Shown: positions 23,080-30,037 of the stretch, piece after piece
Position numbering within the stretch: position 1 is the first letter of the stretch
How the letters are laid out: the number at the start of each line of letters is the position of its first letter
NCBI GenBank assembly: GCA_016186635.1
Contig: JACPLI010000017.1
Location: 1 to 44,962 of the forward strand
From: Candidatus Liptonbacteria bacterium
GTDB lineage: Bacteria > Patescibacteriota > Minisyncoccia > UBA6257 > 2-01-FULL-56-20
DNA length: 44,962 nt
Direction of reading: 5' to 3'
Notes under the pieces: model-generated
Databases searched by the model: none
Seen by the model: the letters and a program-made list of their open reading frames with translations, nothing else
Told to the model about the DNA's origin: nothing
Translations under genes and position numbers: made by a program

Positions 23080-23131
23080 ATAAAAAGCGGGGAGAGAGAT
23101 ATGACATTTGAATATGAGAAAGAGATGAAAT

Positions 23132-23437
23132 ATGAAATTCGAAGAATTCAAGAAGCGATTGGAAGAATTGCCGTTGCGGTATCCGGTTGATTTCAGGGAT
23201 CGCCTCACCTGCGGGGTTTCGGAGGGAATCAAGGTAGAACAGTTCCCGCGTTGTGTGGAGTCTTGGGACAAAGTAATCGTGGCACGCGTGAGCGTGTGCG
23301 GCGATACTCCGCTCACACGAGTGGAGGTGAAAGCAATGGGCGAGGATTTCGGCGACGCTGATTTTGAGAGGGCGTGTGTTCTCCTTGGACAAGCGGACGC
23401 CCTCCGCGCAGACGCGTTGCAGCCAGTTCCTGCGTAG
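23132..23437 (+). CDS. hypothetical protein
   Basis: 101 residues, soluble, no recognised domain. It begins FEEFKKRLEELPLRYPVDF and has two cysteines (LTCGV, FPRCVE). AGAGATGAAAT before the ATG gives a weak purine-rich leader. It has its own promoter. A weak hairpin (AAAACAGCC / GGTTGTTTT) follows at about 23463-23501. Confidence 0.5.
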   Translation: MKFEEFKKRLEELPLRYPVDFRDRLTCGVSEGIKVEQFPRCVESWDKVIVARVSVCGDTPLTRVEVKAMGEDFGDADFERACVLLGQADALRADALQPVPA

Positions 23438-23523
23438 CCGTTTCGAAATTACTTTAAGCAGTAAAACAGCCATGGTTCCACGCGAGCCACCGGTTGTTTT
23501 ATTCTCTCTCGTTCCTTGTGTGC

Positions 23524-23558
23524 AATATTCCAACATTCTTGAGAATGTTGTAATGTTT
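23524..23558. repeat. 35-bp palindromic element, copy A
   Basis: AATATTCCAACATTCT-TG-AGAATGTTG-TAATGTTT. Inner perfect inverted repeat AACATTCT/AGAATGTT. 30 of 35 bases equal the element at 31681-31715. It lies just before the truncated nuclease-gene copy. Confidence 0.7.
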
Positions 23559-23566
23559 GCTTGTGT

Positions 23567-23644
23567 ATGAAAAAGGGTTCGGTGGTGCTCGTGGGGGTGC
23601 TCAAAACCCGCCGCGATTTGCATATCTTACTCAGGGAGCATTAG
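23567..23644 (+). pseudogene. 25-codon copy of the DUF559-like gene start
   Basis: Encodes KKGSVVLVGVLKTRRDLHIL then LREH and a stop. It matches VLVGVLKNRRDLDILLRE of the gene at 20819. The remainder of the gene is missing. A palindromic element lies 8 bases upstream, as palindromes lie before the full-length gene. Confidence 0.6.
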
Positions 23645-23813
23645 TAGGGGAGTGATACGGCTCAACGAACGCGAGGTTGTTTCATATGCCTCGAGATGTG
23701 TGGCAAAAGTTCGAAGCATTGTCCGCGGACTTGACGGGATTGTGTGAACGTCGGACGGCGTACCGCATGTGCGGTACGCCGTGTTGCCCTCATTCCTCTC
23801 CGTGTTTACCCGT
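23645..23813. other. gap with 28-bp palindrome at 23755-23782
   Basis: ACGGCGTACCGCA-TG-TGCGGTACGCCGT is a perfect palindrome, probably a terminator for the leftward gene ending at 23814 and for anything arriving from the left. No gene is supported here; the 65-codon ORF across it starts with TTG and reads through the hairpin. Confidence 0.6.
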
Positions 23814-24848
23814 TCATCGGTTACTCACGGGAATTTTCACTGCCTTAAGAAACCCGATAGTGGTCCCGTTTTGATGGAGGAATCCCTCCCAGACCCCGTC
23901 CTCGTCTATCTGAATTGTTCCTAATTGTGTCCACTGCGGCGCCCCGAGTTCCCGTTGGTACTTCACGTCGTACTCCTCATAGGGGTCGCCCATGATGTAG
24001 ATGAAGAGCGCGGGAACCCCTTCTGCCTTGCGGATGGCGGATTGCGGGGGTGTCCCTGTTATTGCGAACGGCGCCGTTTCATCGTAGCTTACAAAGCCGT
24101 CGACGAACGAAGTTATACTGTGCCATCCTTCTTCCCCGAGGACACCCATGAGTATCCGGTATCCCTCTCCCGGCGCGGCGAACTGAGTGCCGTGCATGCC
24201 CCAATACCGCGTGAGTTCCCATCTGAAGAAGCCAGTAAAGTTTCCCGTGTCGTTCCGGAGCGCGACGCTCCCCAAGAGCTGGCCGAGGGGCTCGCCGTCC
24301 TTCGTGAGGTACGCTTGTACTGTTGCGGTGCCCACAACTTGCAGGGTAAACCAAAACTCGGGAAAACTTCCGGCGCGAATTTCCCTCGGTTCTTGGGACC
24401 CGAGAAATTTGATTTCCGGTCCCGGCGCGATGATAACAACGTCGTTGCTCCTGTCCCATGGGGCGAAAAGAACGCTGCCATCCGTTTCCATAACTTCGAC
24501 GCGGTAGATTCCCGGATAGATGCCCCCGGGAATTTTCCAGCGCCACCCGCCCTTGGTTGTTTTCTCACCCGTTTCAAGGCGGACGTCCTTCGCAACCGTG
24601 ACTGTCCGCGCCGAGAGTTCATCCCACTGCACTCCTTCCGGAAGGAGAATGATTGTCAGTGAAATGTCCTTCCCCACATGGCTCGCGGGACGTTCCCACG
24701 CGATATCAAGGGTTTTCCCTGCATAGTACACACCTTGCTTGATAGGCCTCAAGGTAAGGGGCGTGGAGGGATTGCTCGGTTCGGTCTGCGCGTCAGCGTT
24801 GCCGCTTGCGGCGAGCGCAAGTAGCAGTAACACTCTTGCTCGCTTCAT
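23814..24848 (-). CDS. secreted beta-rich hypothetical protein
   Basis: 344 residues. MKRARVLLLLALAASGNADAQ is a signal peptide, and AGAGGTG lies 6 bases before this ATG, which fixes the start well inside the longer track ORF. The mature part alternates beta strands with short loops (LDIAWERPASHVGKDISL; YPGIYRVEVMETDGSVLF), suggesting Ig-like or sandwich domains. The C-terminus has no anchor. Function unknown. The upstream codons of the track ORF (ANAGIQ, YRFHGND) are translations of interspersed repeats. Confidence 0.65.
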   Translation of the reverse strand: MKRARVLLLLALAASGNADAQTEPSNPSTPLTLRPIKQGVYYAGKTLDIAWERPASHVGKDISLTIILLPEGVQWDELSARTVTVAKDVRLETGEKTTKGGWRWKIPGGIYPGIYRVEVMETDGSVLFAPWDRSNDVVIIAPGPEIKFLGSQEPREIRAGSFPEFWFTLQVVGTATVQAYLTKDGEPLGQLLGSVALRNDTGNFTGFFRWELTRYWGMHGTQFAAPGEGYRILMGVLGEEGWHSITSFVDGFVSYDETAPFAITGTPPQSAIRKAEGVPALFIYIMGDPYEEYDVKYQRELGAPQWTQLGTIQIDEDGVWEGFLHQNGTTIGFLKAVKIPVSNR

Positions 24849-24980
24849 ATTCACCTCTCTTTCTTTGCGGTGTTGCGGTTGTTCTGTTTTTCCTCGTGTT
24901 AAGAGGACTGCAGATAGCGTAGCACTCATGCTATGGCTTTTCCAGCGGGTTTCGTGGAACAAAATTTTCAATGTGCGAGT

Positions 24981-25161
24981 GTCATTCCCGTGAAAGCGGT
25001 AATCCACTGGAGTCCGATGCGCATTCTGGATTCCCGCGTTCGCGAGGACGACAAAAAGGCGCAAGCAACATGACAAGCGCCCCTGTGGATAAGTATATAT
25101 TGTATATAAATCTGGAACTTATAAAATATAAATGTGGATTCCCGCGTACGCGGGAATGACA
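24981..25161. repeat. three copies of the ATTCCCGCG...CGCGGGAAT repeat
   Basis: GTCATTCCCGTGAAAGCGG (24981-24999), GGATTCCCGCGTTCGCGAGG (25028-25047) and GGATTCCCGCGTACGCGG (25136, continuing GAATGACA to 25161). These are the widespread short palindromes whose translations give AGIQ/RFHGND peptides. Confidence 0.75.
25100..25127 (+). promoter_or_regulatory. possible lexA promoter TTGTAT-16-TAAAAT
   Basis: TTGTAT at 25100 and TAAAAT at 25122 with 16 bases between. The third interspersed repeat lies in the leader. No clear LexA box seen. Confidence 0.4.
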
Positions 25162-25168
25162 AGCACCG

Positions 25169-25882
25169 ATGAATAACAGACTTATTCAACTCACGGCGAA
25201 GCAGGAGCGGTTTTACGATGCGCTCCAAAAACTTATGGCGAAGAGGGGCGAGTCGCCCACGATTGCGGAGCTTGTGCGGCTCATGAAATTCTCTTCGCCG
25301 CGGGCGGTGACGCAATATCTCGAAGCACTCCAGAGGAAAGGGCTGATTGAGCGGCGGCGGTATGCGCGGCGGGGAATCCGGCTTGTCTCGCCCCGGGCGG
25401 ACGAGCTTATGACCGTGCAAATTCCCGTGATTGCCTCGGCGGGATGCGACCACATGAGTGTCTTTGCGGAGCGGAACTTCGGGGACTACGTGTGCGTCGC
25501 GACGGAGCTTTTGCAGGGCAAGAAAATCGACAATGTGGTCTGCGTCAAGGCGGTGGGGGATTCGATGCTCGACGCGGGCATCAAGGAGGGCGACTACGTG
25601 CTGGTTGAAGTGACGGAGACGGCGGAGGCGGGTGACCTTGTGGTTGCGCTCCTCGACGGCTTCGCGCTCATAAAAAAGCTCGAGCTCGCGAACAACGCGG
25701 TGATTCTCTCGCCGGTGTCCTCCGACCCGCAGTACAAGCCGCTCATCGTCGGCAAAAACTTCCGCTTGTTCGGCAAGGTAATTGACGTGATTCGGATGGA
25801 AGCGAAGCACGGCGAGATTGAGATTATCCCGCTCATCGACAGCCCCGAGGAGCCGCGGATGGAATACAAGTTTGTGGATTAG
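25169..25882 (+). CDS. lexA: LexA-type SOS repressor
   Basis: 237 residues. Winged helix (LTAKQERFYDALQKLM; SPTIAELVRLM; AVTQYLEALQRKGLIERR), then the S24 domain with the cleavage site Ala91-Gly92 (IASAGCDHM), Ser132 (GDSMLDAGIKEGD) and Lys169 (FALIKKLEL). It should repress SOS genes until RecA-DNA filaments trigger self-cleavage. Longer C-terminus than E. coli LexA. By eye it is not a close relative of the LexA part of the fusion at 16632. It heads the second purine block, 38 bases before purA. Confidence 0.85.
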   Translation: MNNRLIQLTAKQERFYDALQKLMAKRGESPTIAELVRLMKFSSPRAVTQYLEALQRKGLIERRRYARRGIRLVSPRADELMTVQIPVIASAGCDHMSVFAERNFGDYVCVATELLQGKKIDNVVCVKAVGDSMLDAGIKEGDYVLVEVTETAEAGDLVVALLDGFALIKKLELANNAVILSPVSSDPQYKPLIVGKNFRLFGKVIDVIRMEAKHGEIEIIPLIDSPEEPRMEYKFVD

Positions 25883-25901
25883 CAACGAGTTGCTGTGGGT
25901 G

Positions 25902-25910
25902 TGGTATACT
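25902..25910 (+). promoter_or_regulatory. extended -10 box of purA
   Basis: TGGTATACT ends 10 bases before the purA ATG. Confidence 0.5.
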
Positions 25911-25920
25911 GACCCGCGGC

Positions 25921-27429
25921 ATGAGCGGAGAAGCGATCAAGAAATTCTTGGGCAATGCGACGACGGTCGCGGTGGTTTGCAATCAGTGGGGCGACACCGG
26001 GAAGGGCAAGTTCGTGGACCTTTTGAGCGGGTGGGCGGACGTGATTGCGCGGGGTACGGGAGGGGCGAACGCGGGGCACACGATTCGCATCGGGGATAGA
26101 CAGCACATTTTTCACCTCATTCCTTCCGGCATTCTCCGCGACACGGAGGGAAAAATCAACGTTATCGGGAGCGGGACGGCATTCGACCCCCGCGCCGCCT
26201 GCGAGGAGCTTGCTGTTTTGGAAAAGGCGGGGTTGAGCTACGGCAATCTTCGTATCGCGCACAATGCGCGGCTGGTGCTTCCGCAGCATGTCGTGCTCGA
26301 CCGCGTGCGCGAGAGCAACGCGGGAGGCAGAGTCGGCACGACGGGGCGGGGCATCGGGCCCGTCTATGCGGACCACTATGCGCGCGTGGGGCTCTTCGTG
26401 AACGATATGTTAAATCCGGAGGTTTTCGCGCGGAAGCTTAAGCAGAACCTCCGCGAGAAGCTCACGATCTTGCGGAACTATGACCCCGAGGTGGTGCGCC
26501 GCGTGCTTGAGCACCCGCACGCGGGCGGCGGGCGGTTTTGGAACAAAGAAGCGATTTTTGATACGGCGGCAATCATGGAAGCATACCGCGAGTACGGCGC
26601 GCGCCTGCGCGTGATGGTTGCGGACACGGATTCGATGGTGCGCACCATGCGGGAGCAGGGCAAGCACATTCTCCTCGAGGGCGCGCAGGGGAATCTTTTA
26701 AGTGTGGACATTGGGACGTATCCATATGTCACCTCCTCGGATGCATCCGTGCGGGCGCTCGCGCAGGGGGTGGGGCTCCGCGAGCGGGATGTGGACCTCG
26801 CACTTGGGATTGTGAAGGCGTTTTACATGACTCGGGTGGGTGAGGGGCCGTTTCCTACTGAAATCGGCGGGGCGGAGTCTGCCGCGTGGTGCAATACAAG
26901 CGGCATCACCAAGGCAACCGAGGAGGAACAGTTTCCCGACGCGGACGTGAACGACGCGGTTCCATTCCGGCAGGGGGTGGGCATCCGCCGCGCGGGAGCG
27001 GAATACGGCGCGACCACCGGGCGCCCGCGGCGGGTAGGGTGGCTTGACTTGCCGCTCCTGCGCTATTCCAAGCACTACACGGGTCAGGAAGTGGTTTTGA
27101 CGAAGCTTGATGTGCTTGATGCATGCAAGGAAATCAAAATTTGTACGGCATACGAGTATGGCGGTCCCGATTACCAGTTTGGCGCGGAGACGCTCCGCGC
27201 GGGGAAGAAACTTGAAGTGGCTGTTCCCGACACCGAAGTGATGGCGCACTGCGCGCCGGTCTACGCCGCGTTCCCCGGATGGTGCATCCCGATACGGAGC
27301 ATGCGCTCGCACCGCGAATTGCCGAAGCAACTCTTGGACATTATCCGGTTTGTGGAGAGGGAGGCGGATGTACACGTGCGGGCGGTCTCTGTGGGACCGG
27401 ATCGCGAGGAGACGATTTTTGCCGGGTAA
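25921..27429 (+). CDS. purA: adenylosuccinate synthetase
   Basis: Joins IMP and aspartate with GTP on the way to AMP. 502 residues, longer than the usual 430. N-terminal QWGDTGKGKFVD replaces the usual QWGDEGKGK-x-VD; the catalytic Asp is kept but the next Glu is Thr. GGANAGHT holds the catalytic His. Also seen: VGTTGRGIGP, LEGAQG, and EYGATTGRPRRVGWLDL (IMP/GTP sites). Extra length is spread in the middle and C-terminal regions. Likely leaderless. Confidence 0.95.
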   Translation: MSGEAIKKFLGNATTVAVVCNQWGDTGKGKFVDLLSGWADVIARGTGGANAGHTIRIGDRQHIFHLIPSGILRDTEGKINVIGSGTAFDPRAACEELAVLEKAGLSYGNLRIAHNARLVLPQHVVLDRVRESNAGGRVGTTGRGIGPVYADHYARVGLFVNDMLNPEVFARKLKQNLREKLTILRNYDPEVVRRVLEHPHAGGGRFWNKEAIFDTAAIMEAYREYGARLRVMVADTDSMVRTMREQGKHILLEGAQGNLLSVDIGTYPYVTSSDASVRALAQGVGLRERDVDLALGIVKAFYMTRVGEGPFPTEIGGAESAAWCNTSGITKATEEEQFPDADVNDAVPFRQGVGIRRAGAEYGATTGRPRRVGWLDLPLLRYSKHYTGQEVVLTKLDVLDACKEIKICTAYEYGGPDYQFGAETLRAGKKLEVAVPDTEVMAHCAPVYAAFPGWCIPIRSMRSHRELPKQLLDIIRFVEREADVHVRAVSVGPDREETIFAG

Positions 27430-27469
27430 GTTCACTCGTGCATTTCACGATGCACTCGCATCAATATGG

Positions 27470-27503
27470 GGAAGTCGGACTTCCTTGAGGAAGTCCGACT
27501 TCC
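27470..27503. repeat. 34-bp palindrome between purA and purC
   Basis: GGAAGTCGGACTTCC-TTGA-GGAAGTCCGACTTCC. The track's long purC ORF starts just before it and would translate it. Likely ends the purA message. Confidence 0.75.
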
Positions 27504-27580
27504 TAACATTGAAGAGGCGCCCTGCGTGACACATGTGGGACCGCCCGTGATGCGACGTTTATTTTATTCTGGATTCGATG

Positions 27581-27586
27581 TACAAT
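27581..27586 (+). promoter_or_regulatory. -10 box (TACAAT) of purC
   Basis: TACAAT 11 bases before the purC ATG. A weak TTTATT at 27558-27563 with 17-base spacing could be the -35. Confidence 0.5.
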
Positions 27587-27597
27587 GGCGGGGATAT

Positions 27598-28563
27598 ATG
27601 GACCGCGAAGTTATCGCCGCGCATGCTGATTACGTCTTGAAGGAGACGAATTTCCCGGAGTTGGGGGCGCGCCGGCAGGGGAAGGTGCGCGACGTGTATG
27701 ACCAAGGAGACCGGCTGGTACTTGTCGCCACCGACCGGTACTCCGCGTTTGACCGGAACCTTGCGCTCATTCCGTTCAAAGGGCAGTTGCTTACGGCGAT
27801 TGCCCGTTTTTGGTTTGAGAAAACGAGGGATATTATCCAAAATCATCTTCTCGCGAATCCCGACCAGAACGTGATTGTGGCGAAAAAGTGCACGGTGCTT
27901 CCCGTCGAGGTTGTCCCGCGGGCGTATATCACGGGCGTGACGGGGACTTCGCTTTGGACAAAGTACCAGCAAGGAGCGCGCGACTTCGGAAACTTCACGC
28001 TTCCCGAAGGGCTCAAAAAGAACCAGAAACTTGACCGGACGGTTCTTACCCCCACCACCAAGTCCGATGTGCACGATGAGCAAATCACGCCACGGCACAT
28101 CGTGGAGCGCGGGATCATCGCGAAGGACATATGGGAAGAAATCGAGAAGGTGTCGCTCGCGCTCTTTGCGCGGGGGCAGGAAGTTGCCGCGTCGCGCGGG
28201 TTAATTTTGGTGGACACAAAGTACGAGTTCGGGCTTGATGCGGAAAAAAAACTCACGTTAATAGACGAGGTTCACACGCCGGATTCTTCGCGCTATTGGC
28301 AGATGGGGAGTTACGAGGAGCGGTTCGCAAATGGCGAGGAGCCGGAATATTTTGACAAAGAGTTTTTGCGTTTGTGGTTTAAGGCGCACTGCGACCCTTA
28401 TAAGGACAAAGTGATTCCGGAAGCGCCGCTCGAGAAGCGAGTGGAGCTTGCCTACCGGTATGTGCAGATTTGCGAGCAGCTCACGGGGACGGCATTCGCG
28501 GCAGATTTCACTACCCCGATTGCCGAACGGATACGGAAGAATCTTGCGCAGTTTATGCGATAA
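27598..28563 (+). CDS. purC: SAICAR synthetase
   Basis: Couples CAIR and aspartate with ATP (purine step 7). 321 residues from the ATG at 27598; the track start at 27466 includes a palindrome and the promoter. QGKVRDVYD and LVATDRYSAFD near the start, PVEVVPRAYITG near 100, LILVDTKYEFGLD and DEVHTPDSSRYW are PurC signatures. Length fits the longer PurC subgroup. The purB ATG lies 11 bases after the stop. Confidence 0.95.
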   Translation: MDREVIAAHADYVLKETNFPELGARRQGKVRDVYDQGDRLVLVATDRYSAFDRNLALIPFKGQLLTAIARFWFEKTRDIIQNHLLANPDQNVIVAKKCTVLPVEVVPRAYITGVTGTSLWTKYQQGARDFGNFTLPEGLKKNQKLDRTVLTPTTKSDVHDEQITPRHIVERGIIAKDIWEEIEKVSLALFARGQEVAASRGLILVDTKYEFGLDAEKKLTLIDEVHTPDSSRYWQMGSYEERFANGEEPEYFDKEFLRLWFKAHCDPYKDKVIPEAPLEKRVELAYRYVQICEQLTGTAFAADFTTPIAERIRKNLAQFMR

Positions 28564-28574
28564 AAGATACCACT

Positions 28575-30005
28575 ATGCGGATGGTACGAATGATGCCAAT
28601 GGATACGAATAGCGGTTCGCTCAATGCGATTAGCCCCGTGGACGGGCGGTACCGGAAGTACACCGAGCCGCTCGCGCGGTTCTTGAGCCACGCGGCGCTT
28701 ATCCGGCACCGCGCGCATGTGGAAGTAGAATATCTTCTCGCGCTCTCTGCGGCGCGCATAGGCATCCGGCGGTTTTCGGCAAAGGAAGTGAAGGCGCTCC
28801 GCGCGGCGGCGGAGGTTTCGGCAAAAGGTGCCGCAATTGTGGATGCAATCGAGTGGAAGGGATATGGGAAGGTTCCCGCGACGCACCATGACCTCAAAGC
28901 GGTTGAGTATTTCTTGAAGATGAAGCTCGCGCGCACCTCGCTCAAGGACTCGCTCGAGTGGATTCACTTTGCGCTCACGTCGGAAGATGTGAACAATATC
29001 GCCTACGGGCTCATGCTCCGCGGCGCCTTGGGAGAAGTGCTCCTTCCCGCGCTTGAGGAAATCCACTCTGCACTTCGGCGTCTCGCGAAGGAAAATAGGA
29101 ATGTGGCGATGCTTGCGCGGACGCACGGCCAGCCCGCGTCGCCCACGACGTTTGGAAAGGAATTCGCGGTGTGTGCCTCGCGGCTCGCGCGCCAGATTGA
29201 TGGGCTTCGTGCGCACCATTTTCTCGTGAAGTTGAATGGCGCTTCGGGCAATTACAATGCGCATGTTGCGGCATTTCCAAAAGTGAATTGGGTTGCATTC
29301 ACAAAAAAGTTTGTAGCGGGTTTGAATAAGGGGAGAAAGCTCGTGCTTGAGCCAAATTTCCTTACGACGCAAATTGAGCCCCACGATACCTATGCAGAGC
29401 TTTTCGACAATCTTCGGCGCGCGAATGCCGTACTTCTTGATTTTGCGCAGGATGTGTGGCGCTACATAAGCGACGGGTGGATTGGGCAGAGGGCGGTGAA
29501 GGGCGAAGTGGGCTCGTCCGCGATGCCGCACAAAGTAAATCCGATTCAGTTTGAGAACGCGGAGGGGAACCTAGGACTCGCGAATGCGCTCTGCGAGTTT
29601 TTCTCGCGCAAACTTCCCATCTCGCGGCTTCAGCGGGATTTGTCGGATTCAACCGCGGAGCGGAATTTCGGCGCGGCATTCGGACACTCGCTTGTGGCGT
29701 ACCGGTATCTCCTCGAGGGGCTCCGCCGGGTGGCGGTGCATCGGGGTGCGGTGTCGGGCGCGCTCGCGGCGCATCCGGAAGTGGTTGCCGAGGCGATTCA
29801 AACGATTCTCCGGCGCGAGGGAGCGGCGATGCCGTATGAAAAACTCAAAGCGCTCACGCGCGGGAGGGAAGTGACGCTCAAGAGCATTCACCAATTTATT
29901 GATTCGCTCGATATTACGCCGAAGCTGAAGAAGGAACTTAAGAAAATTACGCCCGGGAACTACACGGGGCTTGCGGAAAAACTCGCGAGGAGTAATCACA
30001 AATAA
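28575..30005 (+). CDS. purB: adenylosuccinate lyase
   Basis: Removes fumarate from SAICAR and adenylosuccinate (two purine steps). 476 residues from the ATG at 28575; ATGs at 28593 and 28599 are possible since conserved sequence begins at LNAISPVDGRY. TSEDVNNIAYGLML, ARTHGQPASPTTFGKE and the signature loop GSSAMPHKVNPIQFENAEGN are present. This is the E. coli-like PurB type. Its stop TAA overlaps the purH start (TAATG), and the overlap lies in a spacer repeat. Confidence 0.95.
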   Translation: MRMVRMMPMDTNSGSLNAISPVDGRYRKYTEPLARFLSHAALIRHRAHVEVEYLLALSAARIGIRRFSAKEVKALRAAAEVSAKGAAIVDAIEWKGYGKVPATHHDLKAVEYFLKMKLARTSLKDSLEWIHFALTSEDVNNIAYGLMLRGALGEVLLPALEEIHSALRRLAKENRNVAMLARTHGQPASPTTFGKEFAVCASRLARQIDGLRAHHFLVKLNGASGNYNAHVAAFPKVNWVAFTKKFVAGLNKGRKLVLEPNFLTTQIEPHDTYAELFDNLRRANAVLLDFAQDVWRYISDGWIGQRAVKGEVGSSAMPHKVNPIQFENAEGNLGLANALCEFFSRKLPISRLQRDLSDSTAERNFGAAFGHSLVAYRYLLEGLRRVAVHRGAVSGALAAHPEVVAEAIQTILRREGAAMPYEKLKALTRGREVTLKSIHQFIDSLDITPKLKKELKKITPGNYTGLAEKLARSNHK

Positions 30006-30037
30006 TGCGAATGGAGGCAAATAACGCGAATAAAAGG
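29988..30037 (+). repeat. spacer element spanning purB end and purH start
   Basis: GAGGAGTAATCACAAATAATGCGAATGG, then AAATAACGCGAAT. Same words as the other pur-junction elements. It encodes the purB C-terminus (SNHK) and the first purH residues (MRMEANNANK). Confidence 0.6.

Larger units (their letters stand above)
24849..25168. other. gap between secreted-protein gene and lexA
   Basis: 320 bases. Contains three interspersed GGATTCCCGCG repeats (listed separately), AT-rich promoter sequence for lexA and the upstream region of the leftward gene. No gene seen. Confidence 0.6.

Noticed and set aside
22532-23623. 363-codon minus ORF
   Set aside because: Overlaps the DEAD-box 3' end and the small hypothetical gene; composition of a shadow.
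23677-23874. 65-codon plus ORF
   Set aside because: TTG start, reads through a perfect 28-bp palindrome and into the opposing gene.
24849-25076. N-terminal extension of the secreted protein
   Set aside because: Consists of translated interspersed repeats; a signal peptide with Shine-Dalgarno starts at 24848.
27466-27597. N-terminal extension of PurC
   Set aside because: Would translate a 34-bp palindrome and the -10 box.
28452-29531. 359-codon ORF opposite purB
   Set aside because: Shadow of purB with no recognisable domain.
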